A DNA stretch of 64,000 nucleotides. Source: Sphingomonas canadensis (GTDB lineage Bacteria > Pseudomonadota > Alphaproteobacteria > Sphingomonadales > Sphingomonadaceae). The notes beneath the pieces were generated by a model. That model did not search any database, was not told the DNA's origin, and saw nothing but the letters and a program-made list of their open reading frames with translations. The stretch is from contig NZ_JAPDRA010000002.1 in the NCBI RefSeq assembly GCF_026013525.1, positions 372,001 through 436,000 on the forward strand. Reading direction: 5' to 3'. Made by a program: the position numbers and the translations under genes. This document shows positions 8,045-16,844 of this stretch, one piece after another (position 1 is the stretch's first letter; each line of letters begins with the position of its first letter).

Positions 8045-9522
8045 ACGAGGCCGCCCCGATCGCGGAGGCCGCGCCGCAGCTTCCCTATGGCTATGCGCGG
8101 CGCAACGGCGTGCTGCTGCGCGCCGGGGCGGGGGGCGTGGTCGAATGCATCCACCGCGCCGGTCTGCCGCTCGATGCCATGCTGGAGGTGCAGCGGATCG
8201 CGCCGGGCGCGCGCTTCGTGGCGGTGGCCGATGCCGAATTCGATCGCGCGCTGGGCGAATCCTATGCCGGCGGCGCCGCCGCGGACATGGACCTGGGCGA
8301 TATCGATCTGGCCGCGCTGGCCGAGGGCGTGGCGGGCGTGGACGACCTGCTCGACACGCGCGACGATGCGCCGGTCATCCGCCTGATCAACGCGATCCTG
8401 CTGGAAGCCGTGAAGGAGGGCGCGTCGGACGTGCATGTCGAGACGCAGGAGAAGCGGCTGGTGGTCCGCTTCCGCGTCGATGGCGTGCTGCGCGACATGG
8501 TGGAGCCGCCGCGCGCGCTGGCGCCGTTGCTGGTCAGCCGCATCAAGGTGATGGCCAAGCTGGACATCGCGGAGAAGCGCGTGCCGCAGGACGGCCGCGT
8601 CACGCTGCGCATCGGCGGGCACGATGTCGACGCCCGCGTCTCGACCATCCCCACCCAGCATGGCGAGCGCGTGGTGATGCGCCTGCTGGAAAAGGGATCG
8701 ATGCGGCTCGATCTTTCCGCGCTGGGGATGAGCGAGCGTGACCGCGAGCTGTTCGGCCGCCTGCTGGAGCGTCCGCACGGCCTGCTGCTCGTCACCGGCC
8801 CGACCGGTTCGGGCAAGACGACCACGCTCTATGCCGCGCTCAACCGGCTGAACGATCGCAAGCGCAACATCATGACGGTGGAAGATCCCATCGAATATGA
8901 GCTTGCCGGTATCGGCCAGACCCAGGTGAACCCGCGCACCGACCTGACCTTCGCGCGCGGCCTGCGCGCCATCCTGCGCCAGGACCCCGACGTGATCATG
9001 GTCGGCGAGATCCGCGACCAGGAGACCGCCGAGGTGGCGGTGCGTTCCGCGATGACGGGCCATTTCGTGCTCTCCACGCTGCACACCAACAGCGCGGTGG
9101 GATCGGTGACGCGGCTGATCGACATGGGGGTGGAGCGCTATCTGCTCGCGCCGATGCTGGTGGGGCTGGTGGCGCAGCGGCTGGTGCGGCGGCTGTGCCC
9201 CGAATGCCGGCGCGAGGATGTGGCGAGCATGGCCGATGCGATGCTGCTGGGCGGCGTGCTGCGCCCCGGCAACGCGATCTGCCGCGCGGCGGGATGCCCG
9301 GCCTGTCACGGCGAAGGCTATAAGGGCCGCGCCGGGGTCTATGAGGTGGTGGCGGTGGACGACGCCTTCCAGCAGCTCGTCCATGAAGGCGCGTCCGAAG
9401 CCGTGCTGGAGAATGCCGCGCGCGAGGCGGGGCCGGGGCTGCTCGAAGACGGCGTGGAGAAGATCCGCGCCGGGCTGACCACCGTCGAGGAGGTCGCCCG
9501 GGTGGTGCGCGATGCCGAATAG
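8041..9522 (+). CDS. gspE: T2SS assembly ATPase GspE
   Basis: The cytoplasmic hexameric ATPase that powers pseudopilus assembly, 493 residues. Walker A is GPTGSGKTTTLYAAL near residues 253-267. An Asp box (MTVEDPIEYELAGIGQTQVN), Walker B (RQDPDVIMVGEIRDQETA) and His box (GHFVLSTLHTN) follow. A zinc-binding module near residues 385-425 has two CxxC pairs (CPEC and CPAC). The N-terminal domain that binds GspL is present. All key residues are intact. The gene starts inside the gspM stop (ATGA), and gspF follows 33 bp later. Confidence 0.95.
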   Translation: MNEAAPIAEAAPQLPYGYARRNGVLLRAGAGGVVECIHRAGLPLDAMLEVQRIAPGARFVAVADAEFDRALGESYAGGAAADMDLGDIDLAALAEGVAGVDDLLDTRDDAPVIRLINAILLEAVKEGASDVHVETQEKRLVVRFRVDGVLRDMVEPPRALAPLLVSRIKVMAKLDIAEKRVPQDGRVTLRIGGHDVDARVSTIPTQHGERVVMRLLEKGSMRLDLSALGMSERDRELFGRLLERPHGLLLVTGPTGSGKTTTLYAALNRLNDRKRNIMTVEDPIEYELAGIGQTQVNPRTDLTFARGLRAILRQDPDVIMVGEIRDQETAEVAVRSAMTGHFVLSTLHTNSAVGSVTRLIDMGVERYLLAPMLVGLVAQRLVRRLCPECRREDVASMADAMLLGGVLRPGNAICRAAGCPACHGEGYKGRAGVYEVVAVDDAFQQLVHEGASEAVLENAAREAGPGLLEDGVEKIRAGLTTVEEVARVVRDAE

Positions 9523-9555
9523 CCTGCCGGTCTTCGTGCGTTCCGGGAGGGTCTG

Positions 9556-10773
9556 ATGCCCGCCTTCGCCTATAAGGCCGCCGACAGGGGAGGCGCCACG
9601 CGCAAGGGTGTGATCGAGGCGTCGAGCCCCGCCGCCGCGCGGGCGATGCTGCGCGATCAGGCGCTGCTGCCGCTGTCGGTCGAGCCTGCGGGCGAGCGGC
9701 GGGGCGGGGCCATCGGCCTGCCCTTCCTGCGCCGCGGCATCAGCGCGCGCCAGCTCGCCACCGTGACGCGCCAGATCGCGACGCTGGTCGGCTCCGACAT
9801 TCCGGTGGAGGAGGCGCTGCGCCTCGTCGCCACCCAGTCCGAACAGGCGGCGGTATCCACGCTTCTGCTGGAGGTGCGCGGCGCGATCCTGGACGGGCGC
9901 GGCTTTGCCGCGGCGCTGGGCAATCATCCGCGCGCCTTTCCCGAATTCTACCGCGCCTCGGTGGCGGCCGGGGAGGCTTCGGGTAAGCTCAGCCATGTGC
10001 TCAACCACCTCGCCGCCTTCGTCGAGACGCGGCAGGCGAACAGCCAGAAGCTCCAGCTCGCGCTGCTCTATCCGGCGCTGCTGGCGGTCGCGAGCTTCGG
10101 GATGATGGCGCTGCTGCTGGTCTATGTGGTGCCGGACATCGTCAAGGTGTTCGTCTCGCGCGGGGCGGAGCTGCCGCTGCTCACACGCGCGCTGATCGCG
10201 GTCAGCGGGTTCCTGCGCGATTGGGGGCTGTGGCTGCTGCTGGCGCTGCTGCTGGGCGCGGCGGGCTTCGGCCGTTGGGTGCGGGTGCCCGCCAACCGGC
10301 TGAGGCTGCACCGTTTCTTTGCCGAGCGCCGGCCGATCCGCCGGTTCAGCCGCCAGTATAACTCGGCGCGCTTCGCGGGTAGCCTGGCGACGCTGGTGGA
10401 GAGCGCGGTGCCGCTGGTCGATGCGCTCCACGCCGCAGCGGCGGTGACGCCCAACCATTATGTCCGCGAACGCGCGCTGGGCGTGGCGCAGCGCGTGCGC
10501 GAAGGCGCCAGCCTGCGCACCGCCATGACCGAGGCGGCGGTGTTCCCATCGATGCTGGTCGCGATCGTCGCCAGCGGCGAATCGAGCGGCAAGCTGGCCC
10601 CCGCGCTGGGCCGCGCCGCCGACGAGCTTCAGCGCGAACTGGATGTGCTGGTGACCGCGCTGGTGGCGCTGGTGGAGCCGCTGGTGCTGCTGATCATGGG
10701 CGGGCTGGTGCTCACCATGGTGCTGTCGATCCTGCTGCCGATCATCAACCTGAACAGCCTGGTGGGCGTGTAG
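9556..10773 (+). CDS. gspF: T2SS inner-membrane platform protein GspF
   Basis: A polytopic membrane protein of 405 residues at the centre of the assembly platform, turned by GspE. It opens with MPAFAYKAADRGG, the usual GspF start, and contains two GspF repeat domains (about 70-193 and 270-393), each followed by hydrophobic helices; the second ends in LLIMGGLVLTMVLSILLPII. GGGAGGG precedes the ATG by 6 bases. It ends 12 bp from the convergent gspN stop. A short palindrome (GTAGGG/CCCTAC, 10770-10789) spans both stops but has no T-run. Confidence 0.94.
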   Translation: MPAFAYKAADRGGATRKGVIEASSPAAARAMLRDQALLPLSVEPAGERRGGAIGLPFLRRGISARQLATVTRQIATLVGSDIPVEEALRLVATQSEQAAVSTLLLEVRGAILDGRGFAAALGNHPRAFPEFYRASVAAGEASGKLSHVLNHLAAFVETRQANSQKLQLALLYPALLAVASFGMMALLLVYVVPDIVKVFVSRGAELPLLTRALIAVSGFLRDWGLWLLLALLLGAAGFGRWVRVPANRLRLHRFFAERRPIRRFSRQYNSARFAGSLATLVESAVPLVDALHAAAAVTPNHYVRERALGVAQRVREGASLRTAMTEAAVFPSMLVAIVASGESSGKLAPALGRAADELQRELDVLVTALVALVEPLVLLIMGGLVLTMVLSILLPIINLNSLVGV

Positions 10774-10785
10774 GGGCCCGCCGCC

Positions 10786-11571
10786 CTACATCCGCCCTTC
10801 GATCGTGGTGCCGCCGCGCGCGCCCAGGAAGGGCATGGCACGGGCGCCCTCGTCGGTGACGGTCACCGCCAGCGTGCCGTTCTCCTTCAGCCGTGCGTCG
10901 ATCAGCGTCTTCAGCCGCTGGGCGGCGGGGGCCACGCGGATGCGCGATTCGGCGCCGGTCTTCTCGGCGGTCAGCACCAGCGCGGGCATGGCGGTGGCGG
11001 CTCCGCCCGCGCGCGCCCGGCACGATCCCGGCTCGCTCAGCGCGCGGCCCGACAGCATCCGTTCAGCGCCGCGCGCGACCACGCGATCGAAGCTCAGCTG
11101 TCCGGCCAGGTCGCAGGCGAAGGGCAGGCCCGGCTGCACCACATCGAGCAGCGCGGCGTTGGCCGTTCCCTCCACCTTGTCGAAGGCGACGCTGCCCGGC
11201 CCGGCCAGCGCGCGGCCGGCCAGCGCCATCCCCGGCCCCTCCGCCTGCCAGTCCGCCGCGAAGCCCAGCCCGGCGATCGAGCGGAGCGGCGCCCATTGCC
11301 AGTGCAGCGCCGCCATGCCGTTCACGCCCACCGAGCCGCTCCACACCGTCCCCGATACGCCGCTGCGCCACGGATGATTCTTGAACACGACGCCCGCCGG
11401 CATGGTGACGATCAGCGCGACGGCATAGGAGGCTATGCCCAGCAGCCCGAAGCGGATAAGACGCCCCCGCGCCCGATCCCGTGAATCCCGAGTCGCCGAT
11501 GCCCCAGCCGAACCTGAATCGCCGTCAGTTGCTGCGGCTTGCGCGGTCCGGGGTGATCGCATCGGCGGCAT
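10786..11571 (-). CDS. gspN: T2SS protein GspN
   Basis: A 261-residue accessory T2SS protein with one N-terminal membrane helix (about residues 41-60, FGLLGIASYAVALIVTMPAG) and a periplasmic beta domain containing HPWRSGVSGTVWSG, a conserved GspN segment. No ATG, GTG or TTG lies in frame between the helix and ATG 11562/11571. AGGGA sits 7 bases before ATG 11571, so the start is inside the coding region of the gene on the other strand and the two N-termini overlap by 73 bp. The first 35 or so residues (Ala/Ser/Asp/Arg-rich) are not typical of GspN. It is alone on the minus strand between gspF and the gspJ operon. Confidence 0.8.
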   Translation of the reverse strand: MPPMRSPRTAQAAATDGDSGSAGASATRDSRDRARGRLIRFGLLGIASYAVALIVTMPAGVVFKNHPWRSGVSGTVWSGSVGVNGMAALHWQWAPLRSIAGLGFAADWQAEGPGMALAGRALAGPGSVAFDKVEGTANAALLDVVQPGLPFACDLAGQLSFDRVVARGAERMLSGRALSEPGSCRARAGGAATAMPALVLTAEKTGAESRIRVAPAAQRLKTLIDARLKENGTLAVTVTDEGARAMPFLGARGGTTIEGRM

Positions 11572-12551
11572 TGGGCGTTCCCTCGCTGGCTCTGGCTGCG
11601 GGCACCGAGAAGAAGGACAAGCGCCCGGTCGCCCTGCTGGTTCCGCTCAGCGGCGCGCGGGCGCGGCTGGGCATTAGCATGCGCCAGGCCGCCTTGCTCG
11701 CGGAAAACAGCGCCTATGTGCGCGTATTCGATACCCAGGGGACAGCGGCCGGCGCCGCGGCAGCGGCCACGGCTGCGCTCAAGATCAAGCCCGCGATGCT
11801 GCTCGGCCCGCTGCTGGCGGAGGAGGTGCCCGCGGTTTCCTCCACCATCGCCGGGCGGGTGCCCGTCATCGCCTTTTCCAACGATGCCGTGCTGCGCCAG
11901 CCGGGCACCTTCATCTTCGGCATCACCGCCGGGCAGGTGACCAGCGCGGTGCTGCGCTATGCCCGCGGCCGGGGCGTGCGCAGCGTCGCGGTGCTCGATG
12001 ACGGCAGCCCATGGTCCGCCGCGGCCGCGCTCGCCGCGGGCCGGATGGAAGCCGAGCTGGGTATCCGCATCCACGTCCAGCCGTTGACCGAGGCCCTGCC
12101 GGGTGGCGATGCCGCGCCGGATGCGGTGCTGCTGCCCGGATCGGGCGAGCCGGTGCTGGCGGTGGCGCGCGGCCTCAAGGATTCGGGCGTGCAGTTGCTC
12201 GGCACGCTCCAGGCGCTGGATCACCGGCCGGACGCGCTCGCCGCGCTCGACGGCGCATGGCTGGCCAGCCCCGATCCCGCCGCCTTCGGCACCTTCGCCA
12301 GCGAGTTCGCCGCGCGCAACGGCGGCGCCCCCGGCGCGATCGCGGCGCTGGCCTATGACGCCGCCGGCATCGCCAACGCGCTGCGCGCGTCGAACAGCCT
12401 CAGCGCCGACGGGCTGCTGGCGAGCAAGGGCTTCCAATGCGTTACCGGCCCCGTTCGCTTCCGCACCGATGGCAGCGTGGCGCGCGATTTCGCGATCGTG
12501 ATGGCGGGCGCCGAGGGATACCGGCCCGTCGCGGTGAGCTCTGGCGCGTGA
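11499..12551 (+). CDS. Exported periplasmic-binding-fold protein (LpoA / ABC substrate-binding-like) in T2SS operon
   Basis: A 350-residue exported protein. The N-terminus NLNRRQLLRLARSG plus a hydrophobic stretch ending in LALAAG resembles a Tat signal. The mature part opens with RPVALLVPLSGARARLGISM, the signature of type I periplasmic-binding folds (Leu/Ile/Val-binding and LpoA-like penicillin-binding-protein activators), and continues with AALKIKPAMLLGPLLAEEVP and VIAFSNDAVLRQPGTFIFGI. It lies between gspN and gspJ and its TGA overlaps the gspJ GTG, so it is co-translated with T2SS genes. That position suggests a role in the periplasm linked to secretion or to opening peptidoglycan for the machine, rather than nutrient uptake. 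No ABC permease is nearby. A GTG at 11481 is an alternative start. Confidence 0.7.
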   Translation: MPQPNLNRRQLLRLARSGVIASAALGVPSLALAAGTEKKDKRPVALLVPLSGARARLGISMRQAALLAENSAYVRVFDTQGTAAGAAAAATAALKIKPAMLLGPLLAEEVPAVSSTIAGRVPVIAFSNDAVLRQPGTFIFGITAGQVTSAVLRYARGRGVRSVAVLDDGSPWSAAAALAAGRMEAELGIRIHVQPLTEALPGGDAAPDAVLLPGSGEPVLAVARGLKDSGVQLLGTLQALDHRPDALAALDGAWLASPDPAAFGTFASEFAARNGGAPGAIAALAYDAAGIANALRASNSLSADGLLASKGFQCVTGPVRFRTDGSVARDFAIVMAGAEGYRPVAVSSGA

Positions 12552-13111
12552 GGAACGGCCCGCCCGGGAGCGGGGGCGAACAGGGCTTCACGCTGATCGA
12601 GCTGATCATATCGCTCGGCCTGTTCGCGCTGATCGCGGTGGCGGGGCTGGCGATGGTGGACGGCATCCTGCGCGTGCAGGGCGGCACCGAGGCGAAGCTG
12701 GACCGGCTCGCCGCGTTCCAGCGCACCGTGGCGGTTGTGACATCGGACCTGGATCAGATCGCCGCGGGCCGGGTGGCGGGGGAGGGGCCGGCGCTCAGCT
12801 TCACTCGCTCCGCGCCTGGTGCAGGAGGGCCGCCGCTGGAGGTGCGCTATCTGCTCGCAGGCGGCGCGCTGGTGCGCCAGGCCGGGCTGATGCCCCAGCC
12901 GCTGCTGGACGGCGCGAGCGAGGCGCGCTGGCGCTTTCGCGGCGATTCCGGCTGGGTGGAGAAATGGCCCGCGAGCGCGGAGGAGGCCGATCGCCGCCCG
13001 CGCGCCATCGCGCTGGAGATGCGGACGCCCGAGGGGCTGCTGCGCCGGGTCGTCGTGCTCCCGTCGCGCGCCGAGGACCTGGCCGGTCCGAACGCCGGAG
13101 GCCCGCGATGA
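12548..13111 (+). CDS. gspJ: T2SS minor pseudopilin GspJ
   Basis: A 187-residue minor pseudopilin of the tip complex. The leader ends in Gly before FTLIELIISLGLFALIAVAG, with Glu at +5. The C-terminal domain (GPALSFTRSAPGAGGPPLEV, then RWRFRGDSGWVEKWP) is typical of GspJ. The GTG at 12548 is coupled to the upstream gene by a GTGA overlap, and the stop overlaps the gspK ATG. The leader is short and lies just after the start, which supports this start. Confidence 0.9.
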   Translation: MRNGPPGSGGEQGFTLIELIISLGLFALIAVAGLAMVDGILRVQGGTEAKLDRLAAFQRTVAVVTSDLDQIAAGRVAGEGPALSFTRSAPGAGGPPLEVRYLLAGGALVRQAGLMPQPLLDGASEARWRFRGDSGWVEKWPASAEEADRRPRAIALEMRTPEGLLRRVVVLPSRAEDLAGPNAGGPR

Positions 13112-13986
13112 GGGCGCCGCGCGACGACGAGCAGGGCATGATCCTGATCAACGTGCTGATGTTCGTCGCGATCGCCAGCGGACTGGTGCTGCTGCTGATC
13201 ACGCGCGAGGAGCTGGCGCTCGATCGGGGCCTGCGCATGCGCGAGGCGGCGCGCGCGCTGGCGGTGGCGCGCGGCGGCGAGCTATCGGCCGAGGTGGCGC
13301 TGCGCCGCGATCTGGAGCAGGCGCCGGGGCAGGATCATGCGCGCGAGCCATGGGCCGAGCTGTCCGAACGCGGCGCGGCGATCGAGGGCGGCACCTTCGA
13401 CCTGGCCATCGCCGACGCGGAGGGGCGCTTCAATGTCAACTCGCTGCGATCGGGGGAGGCGGGCGCGCTGGTGCTGTTCCAGACGATGGCGCGCGAGGTG
13501 GGCATCGACGACAAGGACATCGAGGCGATCATCGCCTTCGTGCGGCTGAAGGGGCCAGTCACCGACCTGCGCCCGCTGCGCCTGCTGGGGCTCGATCCGG
13601 TGGTGCTGGCGCGGATCGAGCCGCTGGTCACCGCGCTGCCCGGCAATACCAGCGTGAACCTGAACGCCGCGGACGAGGCGATGCTGGCGATCCTGTTCCG
13701 CGATCCCGCCGTGGCGCGGCGGCTGGCGGCGCTGCGTGCGCGGCAGGGCTTCCTGACCGCCAAGGATCTGACCGACGCGAACGTCACCATCCCCTGGGGC
13801 ACCTCGTTCCGCTCGACCACCTTCTGGGTGCGCACGCGCGCGACGATCGGCGGCACCAGCCAGCAGCTCGCCACGCTGATCCGCCGGGGCTTCGATGGCG
13901 ACGGGCGTCCGCTCGCGCTGCCGGTAGCCCGCTGGCGCAACGCCGCGATCCCGCGCGAGGCGCCGGATTATCCCGCGAAACGCTGA
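13108..13986 (+). CDS. gspK: T2SS minor pseudopilin GspK
   Basis: A 292-residue pseudopilin that caps the tip of the pseudopilus. The leader ends in Gly before MILINVLMFVAIASGLVLLL. The Glu at +5 is absent, as is normal for GspK. The large C-terminal domain includes FNVNSLRSGEAGALVLFQTM and a helix-hairpin-helix-like region (NLNAADEAMLAILFRDPAVA), both typical. It overlaps gspJ by ATGA and is the last T2SS gene of this block; a tRNA follows on the other strand. Confidence 0.92.
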   Translation: MRAPRDDEQGMILINVLMFVAIASGLVLLLITREELALDRGLRMREAARALAVARGGELSAEVALRRDLEQAPGQDHAREPWAELSERGAAIEGGTFDLAIADAEGRFNVNSLRSGEAGALVLFQTMAREVGIDDKDIEAIIAFVRLKGPVTDLRPLRLLGLDPVVLARIEPLVTALPGNTSVNLNAADEAMLAILFRDPAVARRLAALRARQGFLTAKDLTDANVTIPWGTSFRSTTFWVRTRATIGGTSQQLATLIRRGFDGDGRPLALPVARWRNAAIPREAPDYPAKR

Positions 13987-14062
13987 GCAGCCGTAAAGGC
14001 CGCGCGAAGCAGCCGGAAAACCCCATGCGGGCGTCCGAAATGCTGATCCGCGCAGGCGGAAA

Positions 14063-14139
14063 TGGTCGGGGAGAGAGGATTCGAACCTCCGGCCCCTGCC
14101 TCCCGAAGACAGTGCTCTACCAGGCTGAGCTACTCCCCG
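14063..14139 (-). tRNA. tRNA-Pro (anticodon CGG)
   Basis: A full cloverleaf reads on the minus strand: acceptor CGGGGAG pairs with CTCCCCG, D-arm GCTC/GAGC around AGCCTGGTA, anticodon arm CTGTC/GGCAG with loop TTCGGGA (anticodon CGG), T-arm GGAGG-TTCGAAT-CCTCT, discriminator A and an encoded CCA. It is 77 nt with CCA. It decodes CCG, a very common proline codon in this GC-rich genome. No integrase or attachment-site duplicate is seen next to it. Confidence 0.93.
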
Positions 14140-14298
14140 ACGGAGCCCGGTCCTGATGCCTTCGGGGGCGGACCGGTCTAGCTTGGAGCGGCGCCTATAA
14201 CGGGGCGATTGCGGGTGCGCAAGCGGCTTGGGGCGTGGTTTTCCGCAAGAAATCGCGATCGGCGGGCGTCAGGGGGGCGGGGCGGCCGCGGCGGCGCC

Positions 14299-15606
14299 TC
14301 AGCCGCCCCGTGCCACGCCCAGCGCGGCCGCGACGCTGGTGAACTTCTCGCGCGGGGAGCCCTCGCGCGCGGCGGCGACCTCGGCCGCCTCGATCTTCTG
14401 CCAGTCGCGGAAGGTGACCACCTCCACGCCCCGCGCCGCCAGCAGCGCGTCGAGCGCCGGGCGGCCCTGCTTCCCGCTGCCGGAGCCGATGTCGGCGGCG
14501 ATCTTCTCGACGATGCCGATGCCGTCGGGCCTGTTGGTGCCGATCGTGCCGGTCGGCCCGCGCCGCGCCCAGCCGACCGCGTAGAGCCCCGGCAGCACGC
14601 GCCCCTCGTCATTGGCGAAGCGGCCCGCCGTCTCGTCATAGGGCACGCCGGGGATCGGCGGGGTGCGATAGCCGATGCAGCTCACCACCAAGCTGGCCGG
14701 GATGGCATAGGTCTCGCCCGTGCCGCTGGCGCGGCCGGAGGCGTCGAGCGCGGTGCGCTCCACGATCACGCGCTCCACCTTGCCCTCGCCCTCGATCGCG
14801 ACGGGCATGGCGAAGAAATCGAAGATGATGTGGACGTTCTTGCGCGGATCGCTGGGCGCGGCGGCGAAGGCGCGCAGGTGCGTCACCGATTTGCGCTGGC
14901 CGGGCTCCAGCATCGCATCGTCCAGCTCCTCGGGCATGTCGGCGGGATCGACGATCGGCTGGGCGCGCTGGAGCTCGCCGAGTTCGCCCAGCTCCTTGGG
15001 CGTCATCGCGATCTGGTGCGGCCCGCGGCGGCCCAGGATGGTGATCGTCTCGATTCGAGCCTGCTGGAGCGTTTCCAGCGCGTGGCGGACGATGTCGGAT
15101 CCGCGGAACTCCCCCTCGGTCTTCGCCAGGATGCGCGCCACGTCGAGCGCGACGTTTCCGTTGCCGATCACCACCGCGCCCGGGCCATGGAGCAAGGGAT
15201 CGAGCCCGGCGAAATCGGGATGGCCGTTGTACCAGCCGACGAAGGCGGCGGACCCCACCACGCCCGGCAGGTCCGCGCCTGGCACCTCCAGCGGGCGATC
15301 GAGCGGTGCGCCTGTCGCCAGCACCACCGCGTCATAGAGGCCGCGCAGCTCGTCCACGGTCAGGTCTTCGCCCACCGTGACGTTGCCGACGAAGCGCACA
15401 TTCTCGCTGAGCGCCACCGCCTCGTAGCGGCGCGACACGCCCTTGATCGACTGGTGGTCCGGCGCGACTCCGGTGCGGATCAGGCCATAGGGGACGGGCA
15501 GCCGGTCGATCACGTCGACGCGCACGTCTTCGCCGAAGGTCTTCTGACAGGCTTCGGCGGTGTAATAGCCGGCGGGGCCGGAACCGATCACTGCGATATG
15601 GCGCAT
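14299..15606 (-). CDS. NADP-dependent ferredoxin/adrenodoxin-type reductase (FprA-like)
   Basis: A 435-residue FAD flavoprotein that passes electrons between NADPH and a ferredoxin. An N-terminal Rossmann motif (VIGSGPAGYYTAEACQ) binds FAD, followed by DRLPVPYGLIRTGVAPDHQS, which is characteristic of the mammalian adrenodoxin reductase/FprA family. A second dinucleotide motif (VVIGNGNVALDVARIL, near residue 150) binds NADP. The C-terminal GWARRGPTGTIGTNRPDG is also conserved. Length is normal. The ATG at 15606 is close after GGGAGAGGGC. It is alone between the tRNA and the csgG-like gene, and its partner ferredoxin is not in the window. The region 14140-14298 holds no gene. Confidence 0.88.
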   Translation of the reverse strand: MRHIAVIGSGPAGYYTAEACQKTFGEDVRVDVIDRLPVPYGLIRTGVAPDHQSIKGVSRRYEAVALSENVRFVGNVTVGEDLTVDELRGLYDAVVLATGAPLDRPLEVPGADLPGVVGSAAFVGWYNGHPDFAGLDPLLHGPGAVVIGNGNVALDVARILAKTEGEFRGSDIVRHALETLQQARIETITILGRRGPHQIAMTPKELGELGELQRAQPIVDPADMPEELDDAMLEPGQRKSVTHLRAFAAAPSDPRKNVHIIFDFFAMPVAIEGEGKVERVIVERTALDASGRASGTGETYAIPASLVVSCIGYRTPPIPGVPYDETAGRFANDEGRVLPGLYAVGWARRGPTGTIGTNRPDGIGIVEKIAADIGSGSGKQGRPALDALLAARGVEVVTFRDWQKIEAAEVAAAREGSPREKFTSVAAALGVARGG

Positions 15607-15724
15607 CGCCCTCTCCCGGCGTTTGCGCCGATGGTAGCGAAGGCGCGGCGCGGGGCAAGGCCCCCCGCGGGAAGGTGCATTCGATGGGAGGGCGGGGCCG
15701 CCATGGGCAGCCCCGCCGTCCGCA

Positions 15725-16498
15725 TCAGATCCCGCCGAGGCGCTGGACCAGCTTCGTATAGGCGTCGAGATAGGCCAGCACGAGCACCTGGCCGATGTCG
15801 GTGTTCTGGTAGCTGGAGCCGCCGGCCGCGGCCAGGCCGCCCCACCAGCCGGCACCGCCGCCGCCGCCGAAGCCGATGTCGGTCTTCCGCGCATAGCCTT
15901 CGACCACATATTCTTCGGTGGTGCGCGTATCGACCATCGAGAGGGTGACGTTGGCTTCCTTCTTCTTCACGTTGATGCCGCCGGCGATCGCGCCCACGGT
16001 GCCGCCGAACAGGCCGCCGGCGATGCCGCCCAGGTTGAAGCCGCCGGAGTTCTTGTTGGAGGAGACGATGTCCGGCTCCAGCAGGTAATCGGCGGCGCGC
16101 ACCTGGCCCTTGCCCATGTTCGAGCCCTTCTGCAGCTCGCCGCTCTCGGCCAGCGCACGCTCCATCGCGCGGCTCTGCATCGCGCGGCCGCGGTTCACCA
16201 GCGTGAAGCAGCCCGATTCCTGCACGAACACCTTCAGGATCGCCTCGGGCGAACCCAGGTTCAGTTCACGCCACCACTGCTTTTCCGGCTCGACCATGGC
16301 GATCGTGCCCAGCACGCGGGTACAATGCGGCATGGTGGCCTGCTTCTTCTCCTGCGCCTTGCGGCCGGAGGAAGCGCCCTTGGTGGTGCCGTCCTTATTC
16401 TGCTTGCCGGAGGACATCGACTGCGCCTGCGCCGGAACGGCGGCGACCGACAGTGAAAGCACTGCGGCCGCGGTGGCGAGCATCAGTTTACGCATCAT
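15725..16498 (-). CDS. CsgG/HfaB-family outer-membrane assembly protein
   Basis: A 257-residue secreted protein with a signal peptide (cleavage near PAQAQ, residue 26). It resembles the CsgG family, whose members form nonameric outer-membrane pores for curli or anchor the Caulobacter holdfast (HfaB). The family pattern is seen in ESGCFTLVNRGRAM, in ADYLLEPDIVSSNKNSGG, and in a later segment with VTLSMVDTRTTEEYVVEGYA. A Gly-rich stretch (about residues 211-230) and a C-terminal DAYTKLVQRLGGI follow. The mature N-terminus has no lipobox, unlike E. coli CsgG. No curli or holdfast genes adjoin it. GGGGAGAGA precedes the ATG; ATG 16495 is an alternative. Confidence 0.7.
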   Translation of the reverse strand: MMRKLMLATAAAVLSLSVAAVPAQAQSMSSGKQNKDGTTKGASSGRKAQEKKQATMPHCTRVLGTIAMVEPEKQWWRELNLGSPEAILKVFVQESGCFTLVNRGRAMQSRAMERALAESGELQKGSNMGKGQVRAADYLLEPDIVSSNKNSGGFNLGGIAGGLFGGTVGAIAGGINVKKKEANVTLSMVDTRTTEEYVVEGYARKTDIGFGGGGGAGWWGGLAAAGGSSYQNTDIGQVLVLAYLDAYTKLVQRLGGI

Positions 16499-16844
16499 TC
16501 TCTCCCCAATCGAAACACGCGGAACAGGGCGCGAGGGGCAGGACAGGGGGCCAGCCCGACTCCCGCGCAGCCATGATCGCCGCCCAGCCTAGCAGAGGTG
16601 ACGGCGGCGGAACAATGGGGCGGATGAGGGGGGTGGAGCGGCGGCACCGCAAGCGGGCATGTCTTGCGCCCCTTCCACAACCCGGGCTGCTCCTGCTAAC
16701 CCGCCGGATATGACCGCCGGCATGCGCGAAATCCGTCACCTCCCGGGTATCCGGCCGCTTATCCGGCATATCGGCGTGGCGGGTCCATGCCTGGCGCTGC
16801 TTCGGGCCGCGACACCATTTCGGATAGTTTCAGGCGAGGGTTTC
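16499..16844. other. Divergent intergenic region between csgG-like gene and secreted protein
   Basis: A 346-bp stretch between two divergent genes. It must contain both promoters, but I see no convincing -35/-10 pair. A plus-strand open frame extends upstream of 16845 in frame with the following gene; its translation is Arg/Pro-rich without a signal peptide and is judged non-coding. CCGGATATGACCGCCGG (around 16702) and a CGGCATATCGGC-like segment (around 16767) are weak palindromes. Confidence 0.4.

Noticed and set aside
14063..14139. tRNA-Pro as an integration site for a mobile element
   Set aside because: No integrase, no direct repeat of the tRNA end and no change in gene type is visible on either side.
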